Source: Lichenostomus cassidix
Lineage: Eukaryota; Chordata; Aves; Passeriformes; Meliphagidae
Assembly: GCA_008360975.2 (NCBI GenBank)
Contig: CM039211.1
Coordinates: forward strand, 18,572,943-18,636,942
Length of the DNA stretch: 64,000 nt
Direction: 5' to 3'
Every line of letters starts with the position of its first letter. Position 1 is the stretch's first letter. A program made the translations under genes and the position numbers. A model generated the notes under the pieces. It searched no databases. It had not been told where the DNA came from and worked only from the letters and a program-made list of their open reading frames with translations. Of this stretch, positions 52,301 through 64,000 are shown piece by piece.

Positions 52301-54479
52301 CTTCTGTGGGAAGAGATGATTGGAGCTGTGTTTTGGCTGGCCAAAGCCACTAAGGAAAGCAGCTACTGGCACCCAACAAGGAATTTAGAAGATGTGGGAG
52401 AGTAGAGCGAGAACAGAAAGTTTTCTGAGTAGTTTCCTTAGTGTATTCTGTGATTTCCTTTTTATTATTAATGTGTGTTAGATTTATCCCTCTTGTAATG
52501 TTAATACAAATGTATTTTAGAGTAGGATGACTGATTTCAGGATAGATTCATTAGTTTTTCCTTAGCTGACAATCAATAGATGCAATTATTTTCCAGTGAG
52601 ATAACTGGAAATGGTATTCAGAGAATGATTTTCATCCAGTGTAAATATCAAAGATGTTGACATTATGAAATTTTGTTTTGTTTGCTTTCAGCAGACATTT
52701 TCCTCAAAGACTGTTTTTTGGGTTCTGGATTTGTTTGTTTGTTTTTTCTGTTTTGGTTTTTTAATTATGAAAATAGTTATTGGGTCAAAAAGCCATTTTG
52801 TTTAAAAAAAAAGGAACATTTCATTGCTGTCACTATAAACACTGAGAATATGGTCAAGTTCTGGTGGTCTCAGATCACTGATGTTTTAAAATTCTGAAAG
52901 TATTTTCAGTAGTTAGCAATTGCAAAAGTATCTTAAACAATGTGTTCTCTACGCTTTAAAAAAATTCAGGATGTAGCTACAATTTAACGATGGTGTTAGG
53001 GGAGCTGTGCAGAGCAATAGGACTAAGCGGCTCAGCAAAGCTCTATTGTTGCTCTGCTCATTCGTCCCATATGATAAATAAGGTAAATATATATTTAACT
53101 TAACTGTGACACAGCCCTAGGAAAAGCCTAATTTACATCTCCACAATACCTATTTTCCTTGGGAAAATGTCCTTCTTCACCTTGGGCACATTTTTAAGTA
53201 ATATTTATTCTTCTCCAGTGTGTAGATACCAAGCACAGACAGTCTCATGCTTCTGACCAAAAGCTAACACAGTGTATACACAGAGATCTCTTGCTTTTCT
53301 ACAGTAGTGAATGTGTAATAAACAGCAATAAAGAGCCAACCAATGGAGGTTCTTGTGATTGTTTTTCATTTATTGCAATAATTCTTCATGACTTTGCTTG
53401 ATTCTGTGACAAATTAATTTGCTCACCCTTACTCCTTACAGATTTAAGTATTTCTCCCATATACACCCCAACCAAGCTCAAAACTGCCCTAAAAGTCTTC
53501 ATTCTTTTTAAATATTGTCTGTCAGTTTTTACTATTTTTGTAAAGAATATATATTATATGACTTCTTAACAAGAAGTGGTTTTTGTGGTCCCAGTTATAT
53601 ATCTTGGTATGTAAGACAGAGATTTTGCTAATGCTTTCTGTCCTCTCAAATGTCCCCAGAGTGATCACTGAGAGATCCTGTTTTCATAGCCCTGTGTTGG
53701 AATCCAAAATACAGAAAAAACCTTTCCATCAATGCCTTTGCAGTCTTATCTTCATAACTCTGTGCCACTTGACATAGGGCTGTTCAGGAAAGAGAGATTC
53801 TATCCGTTCCTGCCTTCCCAGATGATCATGTTCTTATGGAAGCAGTTTAAATTCAAAAAAACTCTGAAGCATTAACTGAAATATTTACAAGATCAGTCCC
53901 TTGGAGAAACAAGTCTTCAAAAAAATCTGATGCATTTTAGAGGGTGTCCTGAAGAGCAGTTTAGAGCTAAGCATGGCAGAGCAAGGGCCAGGGCAGAGCT
54001 GAGTTGGAAGTCTGGCATAATGGGACCTGTCAGGGGCACAGGAACAGCTCAGGCTGTGCAAACCCCTAAGGAACTGCTATTCTGCCTTACATGGCACAGA
54101 GCTCCTTTCTTCCCTCACAGTTCTTATTCTATCAGTCATGCCTCAGCTTAAGGAATAGGAAGAACAAAGACTTTACCAATCTGTAGCCGAACAAAAGAAA
54201 ATATAGGCTGAATAACAAGAAATTAAGAGAAAATAACCATTATTTAAAAAAGGACTACAGGAAAAAAGAATTAAGTAATAAATACCTGAAAGCAAAATCT
54301 TACACATCTTATGATGTTTATCAAGACATGTTATCAAGATATCCTATGATAACTTACATTATTTAAAAAGCTATGTGTGACCATGAAATAAAAAAATGCA
54401 ACTGGTAAATACATAAGAGCTTAAAGAGTTACAGTAGTATTGTTCCAAATTTATAAATTCCTTCATTTCTTAAATTCAG
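49376..54479. other. Intergenic or intronic DNA, no gene seen
   Basis: No supported gene. Frames up to 88 codons are at chance level. Low-complexity: a (CA)n run near 49374-49384, a pyrimidine tract at about 51777-51802, T/G-rich DNA near 52230-52262 and 52720-52770. An 11-bp-arm inverted repeat (atatatttgat / atcaaatatat, 8-nt spacer) is at 51878-51907. A GC-richer patch at 53940-54150 matches nothing I know. Confidence 0.5.
51051..51116. repeat. 24-bp direct repeat with three mismatches, spaced 42 bp
   Basis: aactatttctcttctaaagg (51051) and aactatttcccttttaaagg (51093) begin two 24-bp copies. The 18-bp spacer contains a further ttccctttgaaa echo, suggesting an older tandem array. Confidence 0.8.
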
Positions 54480-54544
54480 TATATCTATATTTATATTTAT
54501 ACATGTAAATTTGGTCACATGTACATGTATGTATACATATATTT
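54480..54544. repeat. TA/CATG-rich simple sequence
   Basis: Degenerate TATATT units followed by acatgta / gtacatgtatgtatacatat palindromic runs. Low complexity, no other function seen. Confidence 0.8.
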
Positions 54545-55898
54545 CAAAGGCAGATTTTCAGGCACAAAGTCTACAACAGAACAAATGCTTACTAGCATCT
54601 GTTTGTGTCAGTCATAAATAGTTAGGCAAAATTCATCAAGTATATACAATTAAGTTGTCTACAATGAAGTAGCATCAGGAACTAAACACAGCAGTAGAAG
54701 AGTTTAGTTAGTAACTGATCTCCTAAAGAAAAATTCTGACAAAGTATCTAATAACAATTAATTACAATTTCATAATTTTAAAGAAATTTATAACTGTACT
54801 ATTATCCAAGAGGATATTTTCTACTCTGTGAAAAAATATTTATACCTTATATGAATATCACTTTTAACAAGTTCTTGTGAGGACCACACAATACAGTTAC
54901 AAAAGACTGTAAAAATGCGATTTCATGACATATTCAAATATAAGCCCTGAACATTTCAATTGCCAGAGGCAGAGTGAAGAGTCTCCTCACGGTCTTTTTC
55001 CTACATCCCTTGATTAGGATCAACTTTTATATAAAGTCAGACAAATTAAATGATCTGTGGCAGTGTTTTTTATTGAACATCAAAAGGGACTAGATTTTGT
55101 ACACTCAGCAATGGATTGGTTGTGCCTGAAGACAAATATGAAAACAATAAACTACTGTATTATAGTTTATGATACCATATGTTGTCATCAAAATGGGTGA
55201 ACAGCAGCCTCTGAAATTCAGAATCTTGGTGCTGTAAAAGTGCTATGTGCTCAAGAAAGAATGCTGGCTTTAGAATTTAGCATGAGGTAAAATAAAATTC
55301 GAATTCAGCACTTTCTAACCTAAAATCCGTACCATGAACATTTTGTAATTAAATGAATACAACAAAGATGTCTTAATATAAGCTTGCCTAGTCATTTCCT
55401 CTACAAGTCATTAAGAAAATTATGAAAGCACCTTAGAAAAAAATGGAGAGTATGGTTAAATAACAAATATTTTATTTCAGATGAAAACAACTTTTCTATA
55501 TACAAGTAACCCCCCAAAAATTAAATGTATAAAAGCTCCAACAAACCCTCCTAAGCTGTGGGCAGTTCAATATGTTTGAGGAAACAGCTCAGCCCCAAAA
55601 GAGAAATAGATATATTTTTCACTTCTTCTGCCACAAATAACGGTATCTTGCCATTAAACACATGCCAAAGAGCTTCATTCTGTCTGCCAATTGCATGTGG
55701 ATTTTTATTACATATACACACATGAGAATTATGTTCTGCATGCAACTGTTTATTTTTGTGATTCTGTAATGTATCCTACAGGCAACAGATTCGTGTTTAA
55801 GATGCTGCAATAACGGAGAAAAAAAAAACAAAGACTTGTGTAAAGGAACTGCATTGAAATGTTCATGGCTTTTGCAATAAAGTTGAAATTACTCTCTT
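54545..55898. other. Intergenic or intronic DNA, no gene seen
   Basis: AT-rich, with two overlapping minus frames at 55551-55831 of 64-70 codons. No recognisable content. Confidence 0.55.
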
Positions 55899-55929
55899 AC
55901 TCCTTGTTTGCAACATGCAAACAAGGAGT
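55899..55929. repeat. Perfect inverted repeat, 14-bp arms, 3-nt loop
   Basis: actccttgtttgca (55899-55912), loop aca, then tgcaaacaaggagt (55916-55929). All 14 pairs match. Immediately to the right, attagctac occurs three times at 55932, 55949 and 55973 among other taataat/gctact echoes, so the hairpin sits at the edge of a small degenerate repeat cluster. Confidence 0.92.
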
Positions 55930-55931
55930 TT

Positions 55932-55981
55932 ATTAGCTACGACTGATTATTAGCTACTCCTAATAATCTACTATTAGCTAC
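55932..55981. repeat. Small degenerate repeat cluster (attagctac x3)
   Basis: Three exact attagctac words at spacings of 17 and 24 bp, joined by related ctactcctaataat sequence, next to a perfect hairpin. Origin unknown; replication slippage is the simplest explanation. Confidence 0.75.
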
Positions 55982-56654
55982 TACTGATATTATGCCATGT
56001 TTTCTTCTGAACAAAAAGGTCACTCTTAATTTTTTTGAGTTTTAAGTACAAGATTGACCTACATACTCCCTTTGTCTGTTAGCTTAGCTAATATCTCTAA
56101 ACACTGCAGCACAAGCACATCAAAGGCAGGATTAGGTTTATCCAGACTAAACCTGAACTTCTCATTCTGATGAATAGAAGGCCAAAACATATGTGTGGAT
56201 TTGACATAACTCTCCTGTCTGCAATCCATTTAGTCGTTTGCTTGTGCCTTTCCTTTATATTTCCCAAATATGTTTTTATTCCCTGTGTCATTCCAAATCA
56301 CATAAAAAAAATTAAATGCAAAACTTAATGGAGGAGTGTATTTATATCTGGGAGAAGTGGTCCTAATCCTTCTCTTATTTTTTTCTTTTTATTCTCCTAG
56401 CAGTGATGAGCCTACAGCACACTTCAGATTATTTGCTCACAAGATATTGCAAACGACAGGAGGAGTAATGATAATTATGGCATCAATCAACTTCTGAACT
56501 CCTTTCTGAAAAGTTTGGAGTAGGAATTTAGAATTAAAATCTTGCAACATTACCACTGGGCAATGATCTTTTCATCTGAATGGCTCTTTACTACACAAAA
56601 AATAAATACTACGTATTGAATGTATAAAAACCTTACACCTTGATGATTATTGAC
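55982..56654. other. Spacer, nothing seen
   Basis: AT-rich; a 64-codon minus frame (56097-56291) without family features; a pyrimidine-rich tract ending in an AG near 56400 is not linked to any exon I can support. Confidence 0.5.
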
Positions 56655-56870
56655 ATGTAATTGTATTTTATATTATTTTCTATATAGTGGGAAAATCCTT
56701 AAATTTTTATTACATCTTTTAAAAGTATTTTATACTTTTAAATATATTTAAATGCATTTTAATTGTAAATATGTAATAATAATTAATAATTTAATATGTA
56801 AATTAATTAAAATGTATTTAAATAATACATTTATTAAAAGTATTTTTATTTATTACCTAAAATTATGGAG
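56655..56870. repeat. Extremely AT-rich palindromic region
   Basis: Almost free of G and C. Contains a perfect 11-bp-arm hairpin (tttaaaagtat, ttt, atacttttaaa) at 56718-56742, a 17-bp inverted repeat with one mismatch (ttaaatgcattttaatt at 56748, aattaaaatgtatttaa at 56805), and a repeat of ttaaaagtattttat at about 56719 and ttaaaagtatttttat at about 56836. The outer and inner arms together could form a large imperfect fold of about 130 bp. Confidence 0.85.
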
Positions 56871-58149
56871 AGTAAGTCCTCTCACAGGAATTACTGAAAC
56901 ATATAATTATATTATTTCCATGGTTAAGTAGTACAATAAATGCTAAGCATTGATGTTAAGCAGTGGGCAATTAATCAAATACAACATCCACCTCAAAATA
57001 TGTCTGATGTAACAACTCAAGTACAGCATAGATCAAAACCTATGCAGAACCAAGCACTCCATGTCACTCACCAAATTCTTAAAATTTAGCTTCTGCCACC
57101 AAAAGACGTGAAGTCATCATTGGACATTATTTTTTACAACAATTTTCTCCTCTATTAGGAAATCCTGTTTGAAGTACTTCTTGCCCACTTGACTCAATTA
57201 CATTCAGTAATAGTAATACTTCATATATTTCCTGTCAAGCCTGTATCTTGCACTATGATGGTGTCAATTATCTAAGAGGACTTTTCCACCTCAATCTCCT
57301 ATGTGTTAGAATAACTCAATTTGTAAAGGACAAGATATAAAAGAGGAAACCACTGAAAATAGCATTCTGTAGTCTTACTGAGGATTTCTTCCAGATAGCA
57401 TGCTGATTTTGCTCAAGATAAGAATGCTATTTGCTTATTCTATCAAGTAGCTTTTCCCTTCATTTAGAAGAGAAATTATTTTCCTTATTACCAAAGCTAG
57501 TCTTGAGCATAACTGCTAAAACACTAAAGCAGATGTTCAACAATGACTCTATTTCTCTCATGAGAATATTGTAAGTGAATTTTTGAGGATTGTTCTGGCA
57601 ATAATAATTTTTTTACCCCAAATGAAAATGGATTTTTCCATAGCTTTGTTTACCAGAGCTCAGAACACTATCAAGGTAACAGAGTTCACTCATGTTCTAT
57701 TAGAAACATACAGTCTCTTAATGGAAATCATTATCATGTTGCCAAATTATCAGAACATCTCTAAATATGAGTTACCGTTTTATTTTCTTATGACAAGCAT
57801 GCAAGATCTGTTTCCATTATAACAATGACCCTTCCAGCATGGAAGAAAGAATGTGGGAGGCTCTTCAAATCACTTAGTTTAGACATTAACCTAAAAGTAA
57901 ATTGTTGTGTTGCAATAATAGTAGAGCTTTATTTAAAGTGTTCTAGAACTCTTTTTTTTTCTTAAAATGAGAAATTATCCCTATCAGGAAAATTTCTTGA
58001 ATTTTTGGAAGACAAACCTAAAATATACTCATATATGAAAGATGGGAAGGAAAATATTTTTCAGTAAAACTATTACAATATTTTTATTGATTTTGATCAA
58101 ATTACAGTAACTGTTGTGTAATTGTTGAGATGCAGGAGAAAAGTAGTGA
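56871..58149. other. Intergenic or intronic DNA, no gene seen
   Basis: No gene. A 79-codon plus frame at 57583-57822 has no recognisable feature. Confidence 0.55.
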
Positions 58150-58329
58150 AGCCTACTTTATTGTCCCCATCCAAGTCACAGCCAGCATGGCTTCATGGGA
58201 GGAAATTCCTGCTTGTCCAACCTGAATTATTTCTATGACAAGGTAACCCACCTAGCTGATCAAGCAAAGTCAGTAGATATAATCATTTTGGATTTCAGTA
58301 AAACTTTTGATAATGTCTTTACAATAATG
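58150..58329 (+). mobile_element. CR1 LINE fragment, RT palm motif A region
   Basis: The plus-strand frame is open from 58150 to 58329. It contains SQHGFMGGNSCLSNL followed after a short gap by LDFSKTFDNV, the CR1-family RT segment with the first catalytic aspartate (in LDFSK). The fragment has no 3' tail and no other ORF2 parts around it, so it is an isolated internal piece about 180 bp long. A taa stop follows at 58330. It is the only plus-strand CR1 piece in the window. Confidence 0.85.
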
Positions 58330-61300
58330 TAAAAATAGAAGTTTAAATATATTATTTTTATTTTCTGTACCATATATATGAGTTTTGTTCTTTTGGGGAA
58401 ACTAAGAAATGTATGAACTGGATGGATGACATGTACATAAGCTTTTTGCCTCTAACTTGTTAATACAAATAAGTAACACTTCTAATTTTACTATGTACGG
58501 CCACCAGCAATTCACTGCAAGGGTAAAATGAATTTCTCATCGTAGCTTTCAAATGACACAACATTTATCAGTCAAAATGGGAAGGCTGCACCTCCTAATC
58601 TCGTTTTCTACCCTGGGTATCTCTGTTGAATAAATATTAAGCAACAATTAAAAAATATGTATGTTTTCTCCTCTTGTGCAAGACTGAATAGGGTTGCACA
58701 GGCCTTATTTCAAGTCAATGCTAGTTAGTTGTCTTCCTTATTTCTGCTGAGAGCTTTCATTTACAGTATATTACACTTATGAAAACCTCACAGAAATAAT
58801 TTATAGGAACTTATTATCTACTGTTTAGAAAGATAACATGTTGACTTTCTCTTTAATGCCAAATTCATTACTGTTAATTTCAATATTCCTGTTACTTAGG
58901 GTTTATTTACTCTGCTAGTACAGTAGCTACTAAGCTGATACTACATAAATAAGAACAATTAAGAACACCTCAGTGCATCTTTTTCAGAAAAAACACCATT
59001 ATTTGTGTTTGTTCCCAAGAATTTTGTAACCTAAATGACCAAATCACGTAGTGCAGCCAGTGGTGGGTAACATGCGCTCTGAGATAACCCTCCTGGTGAC
59101 AGTGGGTGATCGCTGCAAATTCCCTTCCACAACCTTCTCTAAACTCCCTCTGCCTTTCACAGAACAGGCAGTTGTGTTTCATCATATGAGATACTCATAA
59201 AGTTGAGTGGAATAATGCCATTTTCAGTTTTTGTGCCCCCTTAGAAGTGGGGAACCTTCCATAAATTTTATATAGTTAGATGAGGCACAACTTTTTCTAT
59301 TACCTTGCTTTTCCTGTATTCCTTTGCAAACACTACATGTTCAGCCACAAGCTTGCACACAAAAGCCTGAAAGTCACTTTTCAGAACCCATGGAGGAAAG
59401 TCCAAAAGTCTAAAACAGCAATGATTACAATTTTTTAAACAGAGAATTTTCCATTAACAATGTTTTTCTAAGAAGGATGTTCCATAAAAATACTTCAATT
59501 TAGGCACAGATCCAGTGAAGGAGCCAAACACTTCCAAGAAACCACGCTTGGCTTTCAGTGTCAGTCATAACTGGCATATGATTTTAAGCTCTGTCTCTCA
59601 CATTAAAATGGAACAAATATTCTGAGTAGAGAGGAAGGATCACCTTTCCTGACTTGCTGGTTATGCTCTCACACTGCAGACCAGAAGGCTGTTATCCTCT
59701 CTTTACTGCAAGGGCATATTACTGATCCATCTTCAGTATGAATCAGACAACACTGTCTTTCTTTTTCAATTCACCTATATCTGGTCTATTTATAGATTTT
59801 TGTAACCTGAGAGCTTGGTGTAACAGAAGAGATTATATACAAGTTTCCCAGCTTTCAAAGTGTAAACAAAGGATGAAGAATAGAGAGAGGCAAAGGAAGA
59901 AAAATGTGAAGGAGACAAAAAATAATTAAATTCATTGAAACACCACATCTGAATAGTAGAAGGAATAAAAGCACAATCAGATTTTCAGCATATCCTGTTC
60001 AGTTTTGTACATGCTTGCATAAAAAGATGAGGACTACAATAAGACCATGTTATCATGTGAGGGACAAATCACATATACTGTGTTCATTTGGTGGATTTGT
60101 AGGTGTCATATGATATTTCTAGCAGTGTTGATATGATTTGATATCTGGAATTACTAAGTGATAGCCAATAGCAGCCCATCTGAGCACTTTTAGTCCATCT
60201 GCTAACGCATTTATGCACTTGTGCAAAACTGGGACTCCACTATGTGTATTTCAATAGAGGACAAGAGCTCAGAAGACCCTTTCAATAAGTAAATGAGCAC
60301 ATGGTTTTCATAAGGTATATTTGGTAACCATAGTAAGAAAATACCCTGTGACCATAATTATACAGCAGAAATAAGAAACCTCTCCCCATTCTTCTTTACT
60401 ACCTTCAGCAACAAGAAAAGCATGAAATCTGCCTCTTTAATTCACAATAAACTTTTTGGCTGTTTCAGCTTTTTCTCTCCAGTAAGAAAGATTCATATTT
60501 GTACTCTTAATTGTTGGTTTTGCATATCAGATTACATCTGTTTTCTTTTAAATTAGACTTAAAGTTCTGTGGGTAATTTGGGGTGTTTTATTTTGCTTTT
60601 GAATAGTGAAATAATTCTCCCCATCCCCCTAACTACAATATCATGAAAATTAAATTTTACATTTCTAAGACACCCACCAAAGAAATTCCCTCCATTTTGG
60701 AAAATGAGAGACTATGAATAATAGTGCAACACTGGCTTCAAAATCAAACATATTAGGGGCCTGGGTTCTGTTCTTAGGGCATTGATTTGCATGAGTCAGA
60801 AGTTTTTAATGAAAGTGGATGCAGAAGTTCTGGGTCCTGCATGACTTCGCCTTACATCTTTCTTTCCATAGCAGTGTAATTTTCAGAGGGACTGAAATAA
60901 TAGCAAAACAGCCCAATTAAAGCCAATCAAAAAATGTACTGTGTTCTTGGATTATCTTTTCCTATTTTGATGATGCAGTCTCACACACAAACAGCTGTGC
61001 TGACAAACGTGGTGTTATTGCATAGGAACAGTTCCAGAAGTTCCAGGAAGCATTAAAGAAGCTTCACCACTGAAGCCAGCACCTCATGATGCATTTACTT
61101 CCACTGGCCTACAAGTCCTTTTTTCCCAATTACTCCATTAATTCTAATGAGGTTTCTCAGCAAGACCATGAGTTGCCAAAGCTGGGTTTGAATTATATTC
61201 TCAGAGAAAGAGTACATGTTCCACCAATATCATTTTTAATAAGACCAGCCATCAAAATACTTTTCCTTACAATATTTTTCTTTAACTAAATAACACTGTA

Positions 61301-64000
61301 AACCAGTAATTATTTCTGTTTATTCAGATATAGTCACATACAGATTTCCATGTCTCTGTGAATAGCAGCTTATGCATTCACACGTTTATGTGGACATAGA
61401 GTGTAAATACAAACATGCATCCTTATTTAAGGATAATGTACAAACAAGAATATTTCTTGTGATACCCAGCAGTCCTGCATCTTAACATCAATGGCTTTCA
61501 GGGATAATTTCAAAAAGCAGAACCTTGAAGTACCATAATAAAGTCATAATTTCTAGTCTGTTGCGCTTATGTTCCAGGAAAGCATACTCAACATACATAA
61601 TTTCTGTATAAGTTGTGTGATATGTGTCTCTGCTGCACTGCAGAAATGGTAAAGGCCCAGGTTACTGATTCTTTGCTTCACTGCCTTTAATACAAGTCAT
61701 CTAACAAGGTAATGAGGTAGACAAGAGGAAATTTAATATTAATTTTCCATGGCCTATTCAAACCTTTTTCTTATAAGAGTTTTTTGTGATTTACCTTAAC
61801 TAATATCACCTAGTCAGACACATCATTATTTGGATCTATTTAAGCAGAACAGTGTAACTTATTGCAACACAGAATTTACCATTGCTAACATTATACCTCG
61901 CCTGTAGCAAGATAATAAAATCTTGCCTTTCCAAAGCAAGAGCATTTTTATGCAATGCTGCAGTTGATTTCCTTTTCTACAACTGATTTAAATTATATTC
62001 CATAGCAAATGTTTTCAGCAAATTTAAAGATCATCTGCAATATGTATTCTTGGTATAAACCTGCTCTGGTTATACAAAGATTTCTATAAACTATTCCTGT
62101 AGATGTATCTCATACTTTAATATTCTTAGATTAAAGGGACCATCACAGCATTTTATATGCTGAGGTAAGCAAAAAATTTACAATAGGTCAAATAATTGAT
62201 AAATATTACGTTGAGGTTTGAGCATCTACTCTACATACATAACTGCAGGATATTGTACTGAATCAAATAAACTTTTTTTTTTTTTTAGAAATATACTTAT
62301 TTCAACCTAGCATCTACAATAAAAATGATCTTTCAAATGACCTATTTTTCTATGAACATTAATTAATGCAACATGTGTGAATGAATAGACAGTATTCTCA
62401 GTGCATATTTTCTCATCTCCTAGCACCACAATAGATCAAAAAACAACATCAAACCTTCTTTTTGAACAACGGAATATTGGATGAAGCTTATTGCAAGCAG
62501 TCTTTGAAACAATGACATTTCCAGGGAAATGTCTTCTGATCTAGAACGGCTGCTATTTCCCATATGAGTGACTTGTGTCATTGATTGAAAATACACAAAA
62601 ATTGGAAGGAGTTGGGCAATGATACAAAGGGCTTGCTCCCTATAATGCAACTAGTTTTCAACATATTCACTTGTGATGCTGGAGTTAGAAATGTCAAGGG
62701 TGGCCTTTTGGCCACAGAGATAAATTGTTCCTTCTCAGGTGGCCTGCTTGGCACAGGCGGAGCAAGGACTTGCTCTTGGACAGACTGTGAGAGGATGCTG
62801 TGTTCTTTTGCTCTTTTATTTCCCTCCTGTTCAGGACATGGTACTGTTTCTAGGATTATTGTGCTAACAAATGTATGAAAAGGACCATGAGCCTGTAACT
62901 CATTCCATTGTGTCACCTGTGCTAATAAAACATACCACTTTGTCCCAAAAATCAAACTCTTCTTGTGCCCAGAGGCCATCAGAGCTGCAAACACACTCTT
63001 AGCAGAAGAATGTGGGCACCTTCAGCCAAAAAAGTTCCTGCTTTTTGAAGGGATAAGACCCTGGCAACAGTGTCTTATCCCTCACCATTGTTCAGTAGCA
63101 CCTCATAGCTTGGAGTGACTTTTGGTATTTTGCCATAAGGCAAAGTGTGCCATGGGTGGTTTTGAGCTAGGACTGGATATTTCTGTTGGGTTTTTTCTGA
63201 ACCAGAGGACATACATGTACTTTAAATGCATGCTTCAAATATATCTGCTGAGAAAACAAGTACTGTTAGGGTTTTTTAATAATTCTTTGCAGTGATAATA
63301 CCTTCTTTGCAGGACTGAATCACTTAGGAAAGAGATCCTTTAGGATTAATAATTTGAAAACATTCCCTCTTTTACCACATAGCTAAACTTTTGCATTTCT
63401 TTAGTTGCAGAGTTGCTGTTTTCTCAGTTACTTAGTTCATTAGCAGTACAAAAGACCTGAGGCTGTGCTGATATATATATGTATGTTTTGGGTTTTTTTA
63501 AGAGAGATTCACCTTTCTCAAGGACCAACGGAAAAGGCAAAGCCATGACATAATTTCTCTTTTTATAATGGGGAATTTATTCAAACATATTTTGGTTACC
63601 ATTTACCACGGAGGACACTCTAAAATTAAAGACCTTTATTTGCATATAGGTATCCCCAAAACCTTTTAATTCTTGTGAAACTCACTCTGGATTTTCTTTC
63701 TTCTTTTCTTCATTTTCACTTATTTTCTTATCTCCATTCAACAACAACAAATACTCATGCTGACACAATTAAAAGTTTTATATGTATTTGAAGAATCAGT
63801 CTTTAATTAATAACAAGAAGCTTGTGAAAATTAAGAATAGTTTGTTTTGTATGTGTATTTGAGAACATGGGGACAACATAAGTTTTTAGAATGGAAACCA
63901 TCCTTTTTGTTTTTCTCTTCAATTCTCATTATATGAAATAATTTTAAAAGTTGTCATCTTTTGCATAGCAAGAGTAAATCAGACACTGCTTAGAATCATG
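58330..64000. other. Intergenic or intronic DNA, no gene seen
   Basis: No supported gene. The 138-codon minus frame at 62578-62994 overlaps a 97-codon plus frame in a GC-richer patch; see findings. A 14-bp T-run lies near 62273-62286. Other frames of 63-71 codons are at chance level. Confidence 0.5.

Overview
This window looks like bird (avian) nuclear DNA. It is AT-rich, has no long open reading frame of its own, and the only mobile elements I can recognise are CR1-type non-LTR retrotransposons. Their 3' ends carry the short tail typical of birds (seen here in reverse as tcatagaatcat followed by ggaagagacctccaagat). A crocodilian or turtle cannot be strictly excluded.

I find no protein-coding gene, tRNA, rRNA or CRISPR array that I can support. 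The window is best read as a gene desert or the inside of a very large intron. The open frames of 100-146 codons are either antisense shadows of CR1 copies (40.2 kb, 48.7 kb) or chance open stretches in slightly GC-richer DNA. The few with any redeeming feature are listed as weak leads.

Layout: 1-1.77 kb, unannotated. 1.78-2.26 kb, CR1 reverse-transcriptase fragment (minus). 2.3-12.1 kb, AT-rich DNA with a perfect 18-bp-arm hairpin at 9.3 kb and homeodomain-site-rich DNA at 8.3-8.9 kb. 12.1-14.3 kb, a CR1-rich patch: an old, diverged CR1-like piece, then a CR1 that keeps its 3' end and its ORF1 esterase (SGNH) domain but has lost most of ORF2, and that carries a perfect 32-bp tandem duplication. 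14.3-39.8 kb, mostly single-copy DNA with a T/G-rich tract at 22.8 kb, two related ~100-bp repeats at 26.1 and 27.9 kb, and enhancer-like AT-rich DNA at 31.8-32.9 kb. 39.8-40.9 kb, CR1 with 3' end (minus). 41.4 kb, a long TA microsatellite. 46.8-47.0 kb, a short CR1 3' end. 47.8-49.4 kb, a CR1 endonuclease/RT segment with an internal minisatellite. 55.9 and 56.7 kb, hairpins in AT-rich DNA. 58.15-58.33 kb, the only plus-strand CR1 piece, covering RT motif A with the frame still open.

Six of seven CR1 pieces lie on the minus strand. No set of genes works together here. The most useful content is the structure of the degraded CR1 copies and a few unexplained repeats and palindromes. All family assignments are by eye from remembered family features; no database was searched.
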